DNA of 64,000 nt from CAWCPR01 sp963797475 (GCA_963797475.1 CAWCPR010000001.1:2046001-2110000); one strand, 5' to 3'. Positions 18,612 through 28,490 are shown, counted from the stretch's first letter. Program-made: numbers and translations. Notes: generated from the sequence alone by a model not told the origin.

Positions 18612-21600
18612 ATCCAAAAGCAAGCATCATCATCCTGACCTATAACAATCTGAAATACACGCGCATGTGCCTGGAGAGCATCTATGAGAAAACGAGCGAA
18701 CCGTCGTTTGAAGTAGTCCTGGTCGACAACGCCTCTCTGGATGGCACTCCGCAGTACCTTCAGGAATTTGCAAGCACCCACGAAAATGTCCGCCTGGTCC
18801 TCAACCCGGTAAACCAGGGCTTCGCCCGCGGCAACAACACCGGCGCGGCAGAGGCCAGCGGCGAAATCCTGGTCTTCCTGAACAACGATATCGTCGTGAC
18901 CCGCGGTTGGCTGGCGGGCCTGCTGCCTTACCTGGAAGAGGATCAGGTTGGCATGGTTGGTCCGGTGACCAACGCTTCGGGGAACGAAAGCCGCATCCCC
19001 GTGGATTATGAAGACCTGGCGGACATGGATGCCTTCGCCGAACGCTATACACAGGCCCACCAAGGCCAGGTTTTCGAAATTCGTATGCTGCCTTTCCAAT
19101 GCGTGGCGATACGCCGGCAGGTGTACGAACAGGTGGGCCCCCTGGACGAGCGCTTCGGGATTGGCATGTTCGAAGACGACGACTATGCCTTACGCCTGAA
19201 GCAGGCCGGCTATAAGATCCTGTGCGCTCCGGATGTCTACGTGCACCACTGGGGCAGCGCCAGCTTCTCCAGGCTTGAGTTCAACACCTATTGGGATCTC
19301 TTCAAAGGGAATCTCAAGAAATTCGAGCAGAAGTGGGGCATCCGCTGGCTGCCGCATACCCCGCGCGGCGAGTTCATCCCCGAGCAATTCCGCCAGATGC
19401 TGGACGCGACCATTTGGCTGACCGACGTCGTCGCAGATCGCGAGAAGGTGATCAAACATCAGGAGGGAGTGATCAAACAGCGAGATGATATGATTGATAA
19501 CCTGTACGTACAATTGCACGATCAGGAGAATACGGTCAATCACCTTAACGTCCAACTGCGAGACATCTATAACAGTAACGGTTGGCGATTTCTTCAAGCG
19601 ATCCTGCGCTTCCGCCGTTGGATCATCCCCGAGGGAAGCCAACGTGAACGCGTTTTCCGCCAGGGCATCCGGACCATCAGAAACTTTAATTTGGGCCAGG
19701 TGAAGTCCTTGTTGAGCGAATCTCGGGAACTTTTCCGGAAAGGCAGCCGGGCCAAGTCGCCTGTCCAGCAGCTCCAGGTGCAAAATCTGCAGGTTTCCAG
19801 GGAGTTTTCCTGGCTGCCGGAGCATTTTCCCTGGCCATTGGTATCCGTCATTTTGCCGGTTTACAACCACGCCGATATGCTCGAAGGGGCAGCCAGAAGC
19901 GTTTTACATAATACCTATCCCAACCTCGAATTGATCATTTTGGACGATGGATCTACGGATGACATTGAGCCGGTATTGAGGCGGCTGCTAAATAACCCCC
20001 GCGTGCGAGTTTACCGCCAACCCAACCAAAAACTGCCGCGCGCCTTGACCCACGCTCACCAATATACACGCGGCCAGTTCATCACCTGGACTTCCTCAGA
20101 CAATCTCGTTGCCCCAACAGCTTACGAAAGATTGGTCGATGGGCTCCTGACCCATCCTGAAGCCGTGTTGGTATATGCGGACGTCAACTTGATTGACGAT
20201 GAGGATCGCCCGTTAAATGATGAAACCCACCGGCCGCAAAACCAGGACCCTGATCGCCCTGATGTTCTCCACCTTTATCGAAATGCTGCCCCGCTTGGAT
20301 ACGAGGCGGATAACTTTATCAGCGCCTGCTTCATGTATCGCCGGGATGCGGCGACGGCCCTGGAGGGAACCTACGCGGCTGATCTGCCCGGGCTGGAGGA
20401 CTACGATTTTTGGCTTCGTTTACAAAAAAGCGGTCCGTTCTATCATATTGAAAACAGCGAGCCGTTATATTACTACCGCGTGCACACACGCACCATGAGT
20501 CACGACCTCCTTTCCCAAGCTCAAGAACGGGATGCGCACATCCAGCGAATACAAAATTTAATCGAATACGAAAAGAATCGCCGCCAGTTTGTCCAAAAAC
20601 GCTGGAGCTTTTCATTTGACAAGTCCCTATTGATAACGCAGCAAACGGAGCTGGCGAGCCTGGCTTCCAGCCTGCCGGTGGATATCCAGGCCGGCTCGAA
20701 CGGGCGAGAAGCCCAGTCCAAACAACTGGTTTTCTGTTCCGCGCAGGCGGAATTGGAGGATTCGCTTTACGTCCAGGCTTTGCCGGATCGATGGAATCTC
20801 GTTTGGAAGTCGGCCCGGGACGAAAAATGCAAAACTTTAAGCCTCTGGAAGGGGATAGATATTGGCCCGCTGGCGTTAAAAGCCAGGGAGTATCGCTGCA
20901 ATAAATGGGAGTTTCCGCAGGCAGGCGAGCGACCGGTGATCGGATTCCATGAAGCCCTGGCGGACTTTCCTGTAGACGTCAACGCAGCCCGCCAGGTCAT
21001 TCAGAACAATCCTTCCTTCTTCTTTGTCTTCGCCGATATCGACAAGCAGTCAAATCCTGACCAGGGGAATGAAATCGTCAACGGTCTAGAAAATGCCGTT
21101 TACCTAGGACCGCGACCCTTTGGGGATTCCTACCAGCTTTACGCCTGTTTTGACGCGATTTGGATCCCGCCTCTTTTCAAGGAAATCCCGGAAGAACGCT
21201 ACCAGGCACTTCTGGCGTTAGCCTTTGCCATCGGACGGCCTCTTTTGGCCCCTCCCGGTACGAACTTCACCCCTGCCCCTTACCAATACACCTACCAGAT
21301 CCCGGATGAGTCTCTTGCTTTTATAAAAACGCTGGACCGGAAAGAGATCGATATCCCACTTTTGGACCTTTACCTCAAAAAATGGACACCAGAAGAGCGT
21401 TTAAGGGCGCTGACCAAGTATGCCGATGCAATTCTTCAAGAAAAATTCCTGACCAGGCCCGATTTCGGGATCATCCCCGCTGTCGAGAAACAACCCGAGC
21501 GCTGGACTGTAGCCCAACATACGATCGATCGCCCGTTCAAAGTCGGCGTTATCGTCAACAGCCTGGATAAAGGCGGGCTGGAAAGCCTGGTCGCCCAACT

Positions 21601-23482
21601 TGTCCTGAGATTCCAGGGAAGAAAGATCGACGTCTTTGTCCTTTGTTTCAAAAAAGGGGGGACTACCGCGGTGTCCCTTCATGATAAAGGCGTCCGTATC
21701 CATTTAGCCAACGAAAGCAAATCCCTCGTCCGGGAAATCCTCGAACGTGAAAATCCGGACGTTGTAAACACCCACCTGGCGGATATTGAGGCCCTGGCTG
21801 TGGCCGAAGATCTTGGCATTCCGATTATAGAGACGGTGCACAGCTCATACATTTGGCTGGATCGCGGCGCCTGGTATATCGAAAAACAAAGGAGCCGCTT
21901 TTTCAGCCATGCGATAGCGACTGGGCAAACAACTCTCAATTATTACGCCAAGCATAATCCGACTTTCCGACCGGAATGGATCAGCATCGTCCAAACCGGT
22001 ATTGAGACTCAGAACATAACGGTCATTGAAAAGAAAACCGCTCGCCAGAGGCTGGGATTACCCGAGGGGGATTTCATTTTCATCAATGTTGCCAGTTACG
22101 ACGGCGTAAAAAACCAGCTCGGGCTACTGACCGCTTTTGAGGACATCTATGCAAAAAACCCTGGTACAAGGCTGCTGTGCGTCGGGAATATCGCCAGTCC
22201 CGAGTATCACCAAAAGATTTACGAATACAAGGCATCCCTGAAATCCAGAGAAAAAATTGAGCTTTTCGAATACCAGCAGGATGTCGGCATAATATTATCC
22301 GCAGCAGACGCATTCGTGCTCGACTCCTTTTCCGAAGGCTGGAGCCTGGCTGCTACAGAAGCTCTGCTGGCAGGGCTTCCCCTGATCCATAGCAACTGCG
22401 GCAGCGCACTCGAATTGGTGGGCCAGGCGGGTGAACGGGGATCCATCATCCCCAACCCGGTTTGCTCGCCAATCAATCTCAACCGCGAAGTGATACTCCA
22501 GATGATGGAACAAAAGAGGCAGGCGAATACGCACGCGCTTACCGGCGCTATGCTGCGGATGATCGACGAGAAATCGGAATGGGAATTCAAGCGAACGGAC
22601 ATCCGCGCCTATGCTTTGAATACGTTCAATATTGGTAATATGACCCGTGAATATGTGCGGTTATTTCAGACAGTAACCCATCTGAATATCCCCGGTGAGA
22701 TGATTTCTGACCAAATGGCTCCTGAAACGCAGCATTCGGACCAGGAGCTGCAGTCTGGGGAAGAAATCAACGAAAAATATGATAGCGAAATTGGGTTTTG
22801 GGATAAAGAGCTCTCGCTCAAAGGTGATTATTCTGAGCCAATCTTAAATCGCAGTGTACCGGAAAGGATGATTAATGAATTTCCGACCTATACCCTGCCG
22901 GTGATTGAGGCGTTGCAGCGCAAAAACAATGCCAAACCGCGGGTATTAGATATCGGCTCTGGGCCATTATCCATGTTCGCCTACGGCTCTCATCAAGAGC
23001 TCATCGATCTTGTGGCTGCGGACCCGCTTGCGGACCAATACAAGGAATTGTTGGATAAGTATCATTATACCCTGACTTACCCACTTGTCAAAGTTTTTGG
23101 CGAAGAATTGGCCAGCAGGTTCGGCGAGCAATCTTTTGACATTGTCTGGATCCATAACGCTCTGGACCACAGCAGGGATCCACAGATCGTGCTCAAGCAA
23201 ATGGTTAAAGTATTAAAACCGGGTGGGTATTTGTACGTCCAGGGATGGAGTAAAGAAGGGACAGCGGAAGGATGGTATGGTCTGCACCAGCACGATATCT
23301 ATCTGGCCCCAGGCAACCGGCTGATCTGTGAAAGCAGAATACAGACAGAAAATGATCCTTTCATATTTGCACGCTGCATCAACGAAGATTTACCGCTGGA
23401 GCTGATCGAATCGTCTGAACCTACCGCAGACGTAAAGATATGGGTCAAAATGGTCTGGCGAAAGGCGGATCCAACGCCTTAA
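18608..23482 (+). CDS. Giant four-module glycosyltransferase (GT2 + GT2 + GT4) with C-terminal methyltransferase
   Basis: 1624 residues from ATG 18608. Module 1 (about 1-260) is a complete GT2: ASIIILTYNNLKYTRM, VDNASLDG, VFLNNDIVVTRGW, and the ED motif MFEDDDYALRLKQAGYK. A helical linker follows (260-400) with SNGWRFLQAILRFRRW. Module 2 (about 410-650) is a second GT2: PLVSVILPVYNHADML, DDGSTDD, YADVNLID and GLEDYDFWLRL. Module 3 (about 975-1350) is GT4-like: VGVIVNSLDKGGLESLV, INVASYDGVKNQLGL and DSFSEGWSLAATEALLAGLP. Module 4 (about 1430-1610) is a class I methyltransferase: RVLDIGSGP, then IVWIHNALDHSRDP. Start codon overlaps the upstream stop. Such a protein could build a multi-sugar repeat and methylate it; that is inference. 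Confidence 0.8.
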   Translation: MNPKASIIILTYNNLKYTRMCLESIYEKTSEPSFEVVLVDNASLDGTPQYLQEFASTHENVRLVLNPVNQGFARGNNTGAAEASGEILVFLNNDIVVTRGWLAGLLPYLEEDQVGMVGPVTNASGNESRIPVDYEDLADMDAFAERYTQAHQGQVFEIRMLPFQCVAIRRQVYEQVGPLDERFGIGMFEDDDYALRLKQAGYKILCAPDVYVHHWGSASFSRLEFNTYWDLFKGNLKKFEQKWGIRWLPHTPRGEFIPEQFRQMLDATIWLTDVVADREKVIKHQEGVIKQRDDMIDNLYVQLHDQENTVNHLNVQLRDIYNSNGWRFLQAILRFRRWIIPEGSQRERVFRQGIRTIRNFNLGQVKSLLSESRELFRKGSRAKSPVQQLQVQNLQVSREFSWLPEHFPWPLVSVILPVYNHADMLEGAARSVLHNTYPNLELIILDDGSTDDIEPVLRRLLNNPRVRVYRQPNQKLPRALTHAHQYTRGQFITWTSSDNLVAPTAYERLVDGLLTHPEAVLVYADVNLIDDEDRPLNDETHRPQNQDPDRPDVLHLYRNAAPLGYEADNFISACFMYRRDAATALEGTYAADLPGLEDYDFWLRLQKSGPFYHIENSEPLYYYRVHTRTMSHDLLSQAQERDAHIQRIQNLIEYEKNRRQFVQKRWSFSFDKSLLITQQTELASLASSLPVDIQAGSNGREAQSKQLVFCSAQAELEDSLYVQALPDRWNLVWKSARDEKCKTLSLWKGIDIGPLALKAREYRCNKWEFPQAGERPVIGFHEALADFPVDVNAARQVIQNNPSFFFVFADIDKQSNPDQGNEIVNGLENAVYLGPRPFGDSYQLYACFDAIWIPPLFKEIPEERYQALLALAFAIGRPLLAPPGTNFTPAPYQYTYQIPDESLAFIKTLDRKEIDIPLLDLYLKKWTPEERLRALTKYADAILQEKFLTRPDFGIIPAVEKQPERWTVAQHTIDRPFKVGVIVNSLDKGGLESLVAQLVLRFQGRKIDVFVLCFKKGGTTAVSLHDKGVRIHLANESKSLVREILERENPDVVNTHLADIEALAVAEDLGIPIIETVHSSYIWLDRGAWYIEKQRSRFFSHAIATGQTTLNYYAKHNPTFRPEWISIVQTGIETQNITVIEKKTARQRLGLPEGDFIFINVASYDGVKNQLGLLTAFEDIYAKNPGTRLLCVGNIASPEYHQKIYEYKASLKSREKIELFEYQQDVGIILSAADAFVLDSFSEGWSLAATEALLAGLPLIHSNCGSALELVGQAGERGSIIPNPVCSPINLNREVILQMMEQKRQANTHALTGAMLRMIDEKSEWEFKRTDIRAYALNTFNIGNMTREYVRLFQTVTHLNIPGEMISDQMAPETQHSDQELQSGEEINEKYDSEIGFWDKELSLKGDYSEPILNRSVPERMINEFPTYTLPVIEALQRKNNAKPRVLDIGSGPLSMFAYGSHQELIDLVAADPLADQYKELLDKYHYTLTYPLVKVFGEELASRFGEQSFDIVWIHNALDHSRDPQIVLKQMVKVLKPGGYLYVQGWSKEGTAEGWYGLHQHDIYLAPGNRLICESRIQTENDPFIFARCINEDLPLELIESSEPTADVKIWVKMVWRKADPTP

Positions 23483-23704
23483 ATGGATCCGGCTGGGGTT
23501 AAGCCGACCATTCAGGCAATTAAAGCTTACAGTTTGTTAAGAAGGGCCTGAACAGTACTCTAGTTCTCTTGTTTTTTGCCGATAAGTCACTTAAGATGTT
23601 TTTAAATTTAGCGATAATTTAATTGCTTAATCAATCAGGTACACAAACTTCAGTGACGACAAAAACGAGAGAATATGGGTAGAATAAAACAAACGATGAG
23701 CATA

Positions 23705-25750
23705 ATGAAAATAACAACGAAAGTCGCCCTGGCGCTGGTTATCCTCGCCCTGGTTTCCTTGCCCTTCTACCAGGTGAACCAACCCGCCCGGGCAGCTTCG
23801 GCTTCCAAGACTCCACTGCTGCTGGGTGTATACCCGCAAGGTTATATCGAACAAGGCACCATTGATAACGAACTCCACGCGTTGGATGAATGGGCCGGGA
23901 AGCGCGTCTCCATTGCTGCGATATCGCTGGATATCGAAGAACCTCACCCCGAAACAATCATCCCGAACCAACTAAATACCCTGTGGGAGAACGGTTACAC
24001 CGCATTTATCAACCTGGTGTCTGGCACGGTGAGCAGCCGGCCCACGGCTGGGCAAATTGCCGCCGGCCAATTGGACGCCGCGCTTAACTCCTGGGCGCGG
24101 GCTTACGCTGCCTGGGCGACGAATGGAAAATGGGCTTTTATCGCCATCCTGCCGGAAATGAACGTCGATTGGTCTACGTACGGCATGGATCCCGACAATT
24201 ACCGGTTGGCCTACGTTCACATCCAGCAAATCTTCGCTCAAAACAACGTCCCCAGCAGCTCAGTCCGGTGGGTATTCGCGCCAAATGGTTGGCTTAACAA
24301 CCCATTTGATGGCTATTATCCGCAGGCTGACGGCGGTGTTGTAGATATCGTTGGTTTCAGCTCGTACAATTTCGGTTATTGTCCAAAAGCGGTCGCACAA
24401 AACTGGAAAGATCCGCAAAATGTTTTCGGGCCTTACATCCAGAAATTGCGCACCCTTGCGCCGGGAAAACCGATATTTATTACCCGCGCCGGCACAACCG
24501 CCTATACCAGCAGCGGGCAGAACGCCGATGCGAAAAACCAATGGCTGCGCGACTCCTACGAATACCTGGCTCGGACGCTGGGCGTCCAGGCGGTGCTCTA
24601 CACAAATATCAACTCCGATTGGGATTGCGATTGGGCGATCTATAAGGTGGGCGGCATGCAGTATGATGGCTACCGGGATGCAGCCGCTAATCCGGCCTAT
24701 TCCTACGTTCCACCCGCCGAGCTGGGTGGAATGGATATGACGCCCCAGATCAAGGGCCTCTTCCTGCCCATGGCGGTTAATGCTTACCAGACATGCGCGA
24801 CCGACAAGCCCGTCATGATCGCTGCTTACACCAGCGGTTGGCCCGGAAACGAAACGACAATGTCCAACGAGCTTCATCCCATGGACAACTGGGCAGGAAA
24901 GCGCCTTTCGATGGTTGGCACCTATATCGATATCCAGGTGCCGGATGCCAATACCCACGTCACAGGGCAGTTGAACTTGATCTGGGAAAACAATTACACG
25001 CCTTTTATCAACCTGACCACGTCTCATACCGCTTACGACATCGCCGCCGGAAACCTGGACAAGTCCTTACAGGCCTGGGCGCAGGCGTATGCGGCATACG
25101 CCCGTATGGGCGGGGGGCGCATGGCTTTTATCGGGCCGATGCAGGAGATGAACGGTTATTGGGTTCCTTACGGCCAGAATCCTGGCAATTTCAAGCTGGC
25201 TTACGCTCGTATCCAGCAAATTTTCAAGGACGCCGGTGTGCCTTCCGGTTCTATCAAATGGGTCTTCGCCCCAAACGGTTGGAGTGAGCCGGGCCAACCG
25301 CAGTTTGAAGACTATTACCCGGGCGACGATTCGGTCGACGTGGTTGCGTTCAGCGCCTATAACTTTGGCTATAACCCGCACAATTCCTACCCGGAGTGGG
25401 AAACGCCGGATGAAGTTTTCGGACCTTACCTGGAGCGTATGCGCTTGATGGCTCCTGGGAAGCCGATTTTTATCTCGCAGACTGGCACATCCGGGTATGC
25501 GAACCATGGCTACAGCGCCAGCGCGAAGAACCAATGGCTGGTAGATGCCTACCATTACCTGGCTGGTTACCCGGCTGTACGGGCGATCATTTATTTCAAC
25601 CTGGTGAACAGCGAAGGCTTCGATTGGCCGGTTTACGTGCCCAACGACCCATCCCATCAGTTTCAGGGCTATCAAAGTGCGGTGGCCGACCCGTATATTT
25701 GTTACGTATCCCCGAACGAGCTGATGCGCGCCGACCTTTCCGTCAAATAG
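23705..25750 (+). CDS. Secreted protein with two GH26-like modules
   Basis: 681 residues. The signal peptide MKITTKVALALVILALVSLP ends at an ARA site about residue 31. Two modules, about 35-335 and 365-680, share the layout of GH26 glycoside hydrolases: NELHALDEWAGKR, then PEMN or QEMN at the acid/base position, WVFAPNGW, and VVAFSAYNFGY. The usual nucleophile sequence (AEFG or AETG) reads ITRAGT in module 1 and ISQTGT in module 2, so the catalytic Glu is absent. ATG 23675 and 23696 are in frame too; 23705 gives the cleanest signal peptide. Upstream 190 bases are AT-rich and without a gene. Possibly glycan binding, or an enzyme with altered mechanism, acting on the polysaccharide made by this cluster. 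Confidence 0.72.
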   Translation: MKITTKVALALVILALVSLPFYQVNQPARAASASKTPLLLGVYPQGYIEQGTIDNELHALDEWAGKRVSIAAISLDIEEPHPETIIPNQLNTLWENGYTAFINLVSGTVSSRPTAGQIAAGQLDAALNSWARAYAAWATNGKWAFIAILPEMNVDWSTYGMDPDNYRLAYVHIQQIFAQNNVPSSSVRWVFAPNGWLNNPFDGYYPQADGGVVDIVGFSSYNFGYCPKAVAQNWKDPQNVFGPYIQKLRTLAPGKPIFITRAGTTAYTSSGQNADAKNQWLRDSYEYLARTLGVQAVLYTNINSDWDCDWAIYKVGGMQYDGYRDAAANPAYSYVPPAELGGMDMTPQIKGLFLPMAVNAYQTCATDKPVMIAAYTSGWPGNETTMSNELHPMDNWAGKRLSMVGTYIDIQVPDANTHVTGQLNLIWENNYTPFINLTTSHTAYDIAAGNLDKSLQAWAQAYAAYARMGGGRMAFIGPMQEMNGYWVPYGQNPGNFKLAYARIQQIFKDAGVPSGSIKWVFAPNGWSEPGQPQFEDYYPGDDSVDVVAFSAYNFGYNPHNSYPEWETPDEVFGPYLERMRLMAPGKPIFISQTGTSGYANHGYSASAKNQWLVDAYHYLAGYPAVRAIIYFNLVNSEGFDWPVYVPNDPSHQFQGYQSAVADPYICYVSPNELMRADLSVK

Positions 25751-25810
25751 TGTAGCTCGCTGCAGCCGACAGCCGGCAGCGACTCGTTCACAACCTTTCA
25801 GTTCGTGCTT

Positions 25811-25844
25811 CAGTTGTCGCGGCAGGAACAAGCCGCGACAACTG
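25811..25844 (+). terminator. Perfect 13-bp inverted repeat after the GH26-like gene
   Basis: CAGTTGTCGCGGC (25811-25823) and GCCGCGACAACTG (25832-25844) pair perfectly around an eight-base loop, 60 bases after the stop of the GH26-like gene. No T-run follows, so it is not a textbook intrinsic terminator. It could be a U-tract-independent terminator or an mRNA 3'-end stabiliser. Confidence 0.45.
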
Positions 25845-25940
25845 TCATATTGGTGTTATGATTGATGTGCTTGTTCGTTTTTTCCCAATCTGGGTTTCTC
25901 CAAGCGAAGACGATGTGTTTTTTGGCTTAAAGGATAGTTT

Positions 25941-27197
25941 ATGAGTTCTCAATCGTCGCGAAATGCGGTACGAACACTCCCTAAGAAGGGCTTACCCGGC
26001 CTGCTGGTGATTTTATTCCTGAGCATAGCCTTTGACCAGGCCTGCCTTCCGGCTGAGGCTGCTCAGTTGGCCTTCTCCGGACGCACCGTGCAGAAACGCA
26101 CAGCCGTCCCCGCAGCTACCAGCCAGCCGGTCGAAATTCCGCCCGCGCCCGCGTCGCCAGCAGCTTCCGGGAAAGTTTACCTGCCCCTCACGCAGAACAA
26201 ACCCTGTGTTTCCAGCAACCCCATGCTGCTCTCGGTGTACACCCAGGGTTGGCCTGGGGAGCAAAGCACATTAGACAATGAGATTCATGCCTTAGACGCC
26301 TGGGCAGGAAAGCGCCAATCGATGGTCGGGACCTATATTCACATCCAGGTTCCCAACTATGAGACGCACGTCCAGCTTCAATTGGAGACGATCTGGAACA
26401 ATGGGTACACGCCATTTGTGAACCTGTCCTCTGTACACAATGCTTACGAGATCGCCATTGGCGCATTGGATGATGACCTGCGCCAGTGGGCGCGGGCCTA
26501 TAAAGCCTTCGCTACCGGCGGGGGAGGCCGCATGGCTTTTGTCGCCCCACTGCAAGAGATGAACGGTTATTGGGTTCCCTACGGGCGCAATCCTGATAAT
26601 TTTAAATACGCTTACTGGCGCATCCAAAAAATCTTTTCCGAAGAGGGCGTCCCCCCGGAGAGTATACGCTGGACATTTGCGCCGAATGGTTACAGCGATC
26701 CGAAGGACCCGGATTTTGAAGCCTATTATCCAGGCGATAACACCGTGCAGGTGGTGGCCTTCAGCGCCTACAATTTTGGGTATAATCCCCACAACCCCTG
26801 GCCCAGATGGGAAACCGCCGCTCAGGTTTACACTCCCTTCCTGGACCGCATGCGGGCAATGGCTCCCACCAAACCGATCATTATCGCCCAAACCGGAACG
26901 ACCGGGTATGCCGCCAATGGCTATAACGTGGAAGCGAAGAATCAATGGTTTCGCGATGGGCTTAACTACCTGTCCAATTACCCGGGACTGTTGGGCATCA
27001 TTTACGAAAATTCTGTGAATGAGCAGAAATATGATTGGCCATTCTTCATCGAAAATGATCCTTCCACCCAGTTTAGCGGTTACGTGGATGCTGTGGCCAA
27101 TCCAGACATCTGCTACATTGCGCCTTATGTACTTAAAACCTGGATCTCTACCAGATTTCAGTCAAATAAGCCTCTATTTAACCCACAATCTGCATGA
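25941..27197 (+). CDS. Secreted protein with one GH26-like module
   Basis: 418 residues. Hydrophobic segment GLPGLLVILFLSIAFDQ (residues 17-33) is a signal peptide or anchor. A Pro/Ala-rich linker follows, then one GH26-like module (about 95-400) closely related to module 2 of the preceding gene: NEIHALDAWAGKRQSMVGTY, APLQEMNGYWVPYG, WTFAPNGY and VVAFSAYNFGYNPHN. The nucleophile segment reads IIIAQTGTTGY, with Gln in place of the expected Glu. The stop overlaps the next glycosyltransferase gene by four bases, which ties it to the polysaccharide operon. Function as hydrolase, transglycosylase or lectin is open. Confidence 0.72.
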   Translation: MSSQSSRNAVRTLPKKGLPGLLVILFLSIAFDQACLPAEAAQLAFSGRTVQKRTAVPAATSQPVEIPPAPASPAASGKVYLPLTQNKPCVSSNPMLLSVYTQGWPGEQSTLDNEIHALDAWAGKRQSMVGTYIHIQVPNYETHVQLQLETIWNNGYTPFVNLSSVHNAYEIAIGALDDDLRQWARAYKAFATGGGGRMAFVAPLQEMNGYWVPYGRNPDNFKYAYWRIQKIFSEEGVPPESIRWTFAPNGYSDPKDPDFEAYYPGDNTVQVVAFSAYNFGYNPHNPWPRWETAAQVYTPFLDRMRAMAPTKPIIIAQTGTTGYAANGYNVEAKNQWFRDGLNYLSNYPGLLGIIYENSVNEQKYDWPFFIENDPSTQFSGYVDAVANPDICYIAPYVLKTWISTRFQSNKPLFNPQSA

Positions 27198-27850
27198 AAG
27201 CGATTATCCGAGGCGCCCGTTCAAAACTGGCGCCGCCTGGAAGCAGGCGCAGCCGCTGGCTGGGCAACGCGCTGCAAACCCTGAACGTTGTGCGCAAGAT
27301 GTCTTTATCGGCGCTGGCCGCGGCCAGCGCCAGGCGGCTGCTGCCGGGATTCATCTACCAGCCGCTGGCGCAATATAATCATCGCCGGAAACAGGCCCAG
27401 GCAGCGCCATATCAACAAAAACTGGGCCAAATCATCCGCCAGCATGCCAGCGCCGAGCGGCTGCTGGTTTTTCCTCCCAGCCTGGATTGGAACACGCAGC
27501 TTTTCCAACGCCCCCAGCAACTGGCCTTAGCCTTAGCCCGCCAGGGGGCGCTGGTCTTCTACGTTCAACCAAAAATCATCCTGGGCGCCGATGACTTTCA
27601 ACCCATCCAGGAGCGTTTATACCTGTGCAATGTTCCCGTCGAGACCTTTTGGGTGATGAAAAACCCTACGATTTACATCCTCACCTGGAACCGCAAATAC
27701 ATCACCGAATTCGATGCCCCAAAAGTGATCTACGATTACGTCGATGAAATCGAAACGTTTTACGGCAATCACGCCAAAATGTATCAAAGACCACGAAAAG
27801 CTCGTCCGCAGCGCCGAGCTGATGGTCGCTACCGCACAGCGCCTGTATGA
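27194..27850 (+). CDS. Glycosyltransferase (GT4, TuaH-like), 5' part (frameshifted)
   Basis: N-terminal half of a GT-B enzyme similar to module 2 of the 15354-18611 protein: LLVFPPSLDWNTQLFQRPQQ, then VFYVQPK and VIYDYVDEIETFYG. The native frame runs to about ATG TAT at 27780-27784; one surplus base there (GTATCAAAGAC) moves the rest out of frame, so codons to 27850 are meaningless. The first roughly 75 residues are basic and helical, possibly membrane-associating. ATG 27194 overlaps the end of the GH26-like gene. Confidence 0.75.
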   Translation: MKAIIRGARSKLAPPGSRRSRWLGNALQTLNVVRKMSLSALAAASARRLLPGFIYQPLAQYNHRRKQAQAAPYQQKLGQIIRQHASAERLLVFPPSLDWNTQLFQRPQQLALALARQGALVFYVQPKIILGADDFQPIQERLYLCNVPVETFWVMKNPTIYILTWNRKYITEFDAPKVIYDYVDEIETFYGNHAKMYQRPRKARPQRRADGRYRTAPV

Positions 27851-28490
27851 CCAGGTGCATCCGCTGCGCCCGGATGCGCTGTTGTGCCCGAATGGGGTCG
27901 ATTACGATCACATCATCCGGGGACGCCAACCGGCCTCCCCGCCGCCAGCCGATATAGACCCGATCCTGGAACAAGGCAAGCCCATCGTGGGGTATTACGG
28001 CGCCCTGGCGCGCTGGTTCGATTACGAGCTCCTGCTCAACCTGGCAGGGCTGCGGCCCGACCTGGCATTCGTGCTGGTGGGTCCCGATTATGACAATACC
28101 CTGGAACCCAGCGGGCTGCTGGAATATCCAAACGTTCATTGGCTGGGGGTGAAACCTTACGAGCAGATCCCGCACTACCTGCAATTTTTCGACGTGGCAA
28201 CCATCCCCTTCCAGCTAAATGAGATCACCCATTCCACCTCGCCGCTGAAATTATTCGAGTACATGGCCGGCGGCAAGCCTGTGGTCATTACCGCCATGCA
28301 TGAAAGTATGCGCTATCCAGGTGTATTGGTTGCGCATGGCGTCGCAGATTTTTCAGAAAAAATCGACCAGGCCCTGGCGCTTAAAACGGAGGCCGGTTAC
28401 CTGCGCCAGATCGACCGGGTGGCCCGCGAAAACACCTGGGATGCTCGCGCCCGCCAGATTTTGGACGCCCTGGCGAAAACCAACCGTTGA
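27744..28490 (+). CDS. Glycosyltransferase (GT4, TuaH-like), 3' part
   Basis: Continuation after the frameshift near 27785; native frame begins around IKDHEKLVRSAELMVAT. It contains PNGVDYDHI, KPIVGYYGALARWFDYELL, the LGVKPYEQIPHYLQFFDV segment, and TSPLKLFEYMAGGKPVVI, the conserved nucleotide-sugar binding region with its Glu. The joined protein would be about 430 residues, as expected for a single GT-B enzyme. The first start codon in this frame, 27744, lies inside the region still coded by the other frame. Confidence 0.75.
   Translation: MKSKRFTAITPKCIKDHEKLVRSAELMVATAQRLYDQVHPLRPDALLCPNGVDYDHIIRGRQPASPPPADIDPILEQGKPIVGYYGALARWFDYELLLNLAGLRPDLAFVLVGPDYDNTLEPSGLLEYPNVHWLGVKPYEQIPHYLQFFDVATIPFQLNEITHSTSPLKLFEYMAGGKPVVITAMHESMRYPGVLVAHGVADFSEKIDQALALKTEAGYLRQIDRVARENTWDARARQILDALAKTNR

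Noticed and set aside
23490..23506. Small inverted repeat CGGCT/AGCCG after the giant glycosyltransferase
   Set aside because: Only five base pairs and no T-run; not enough to call a terminator.
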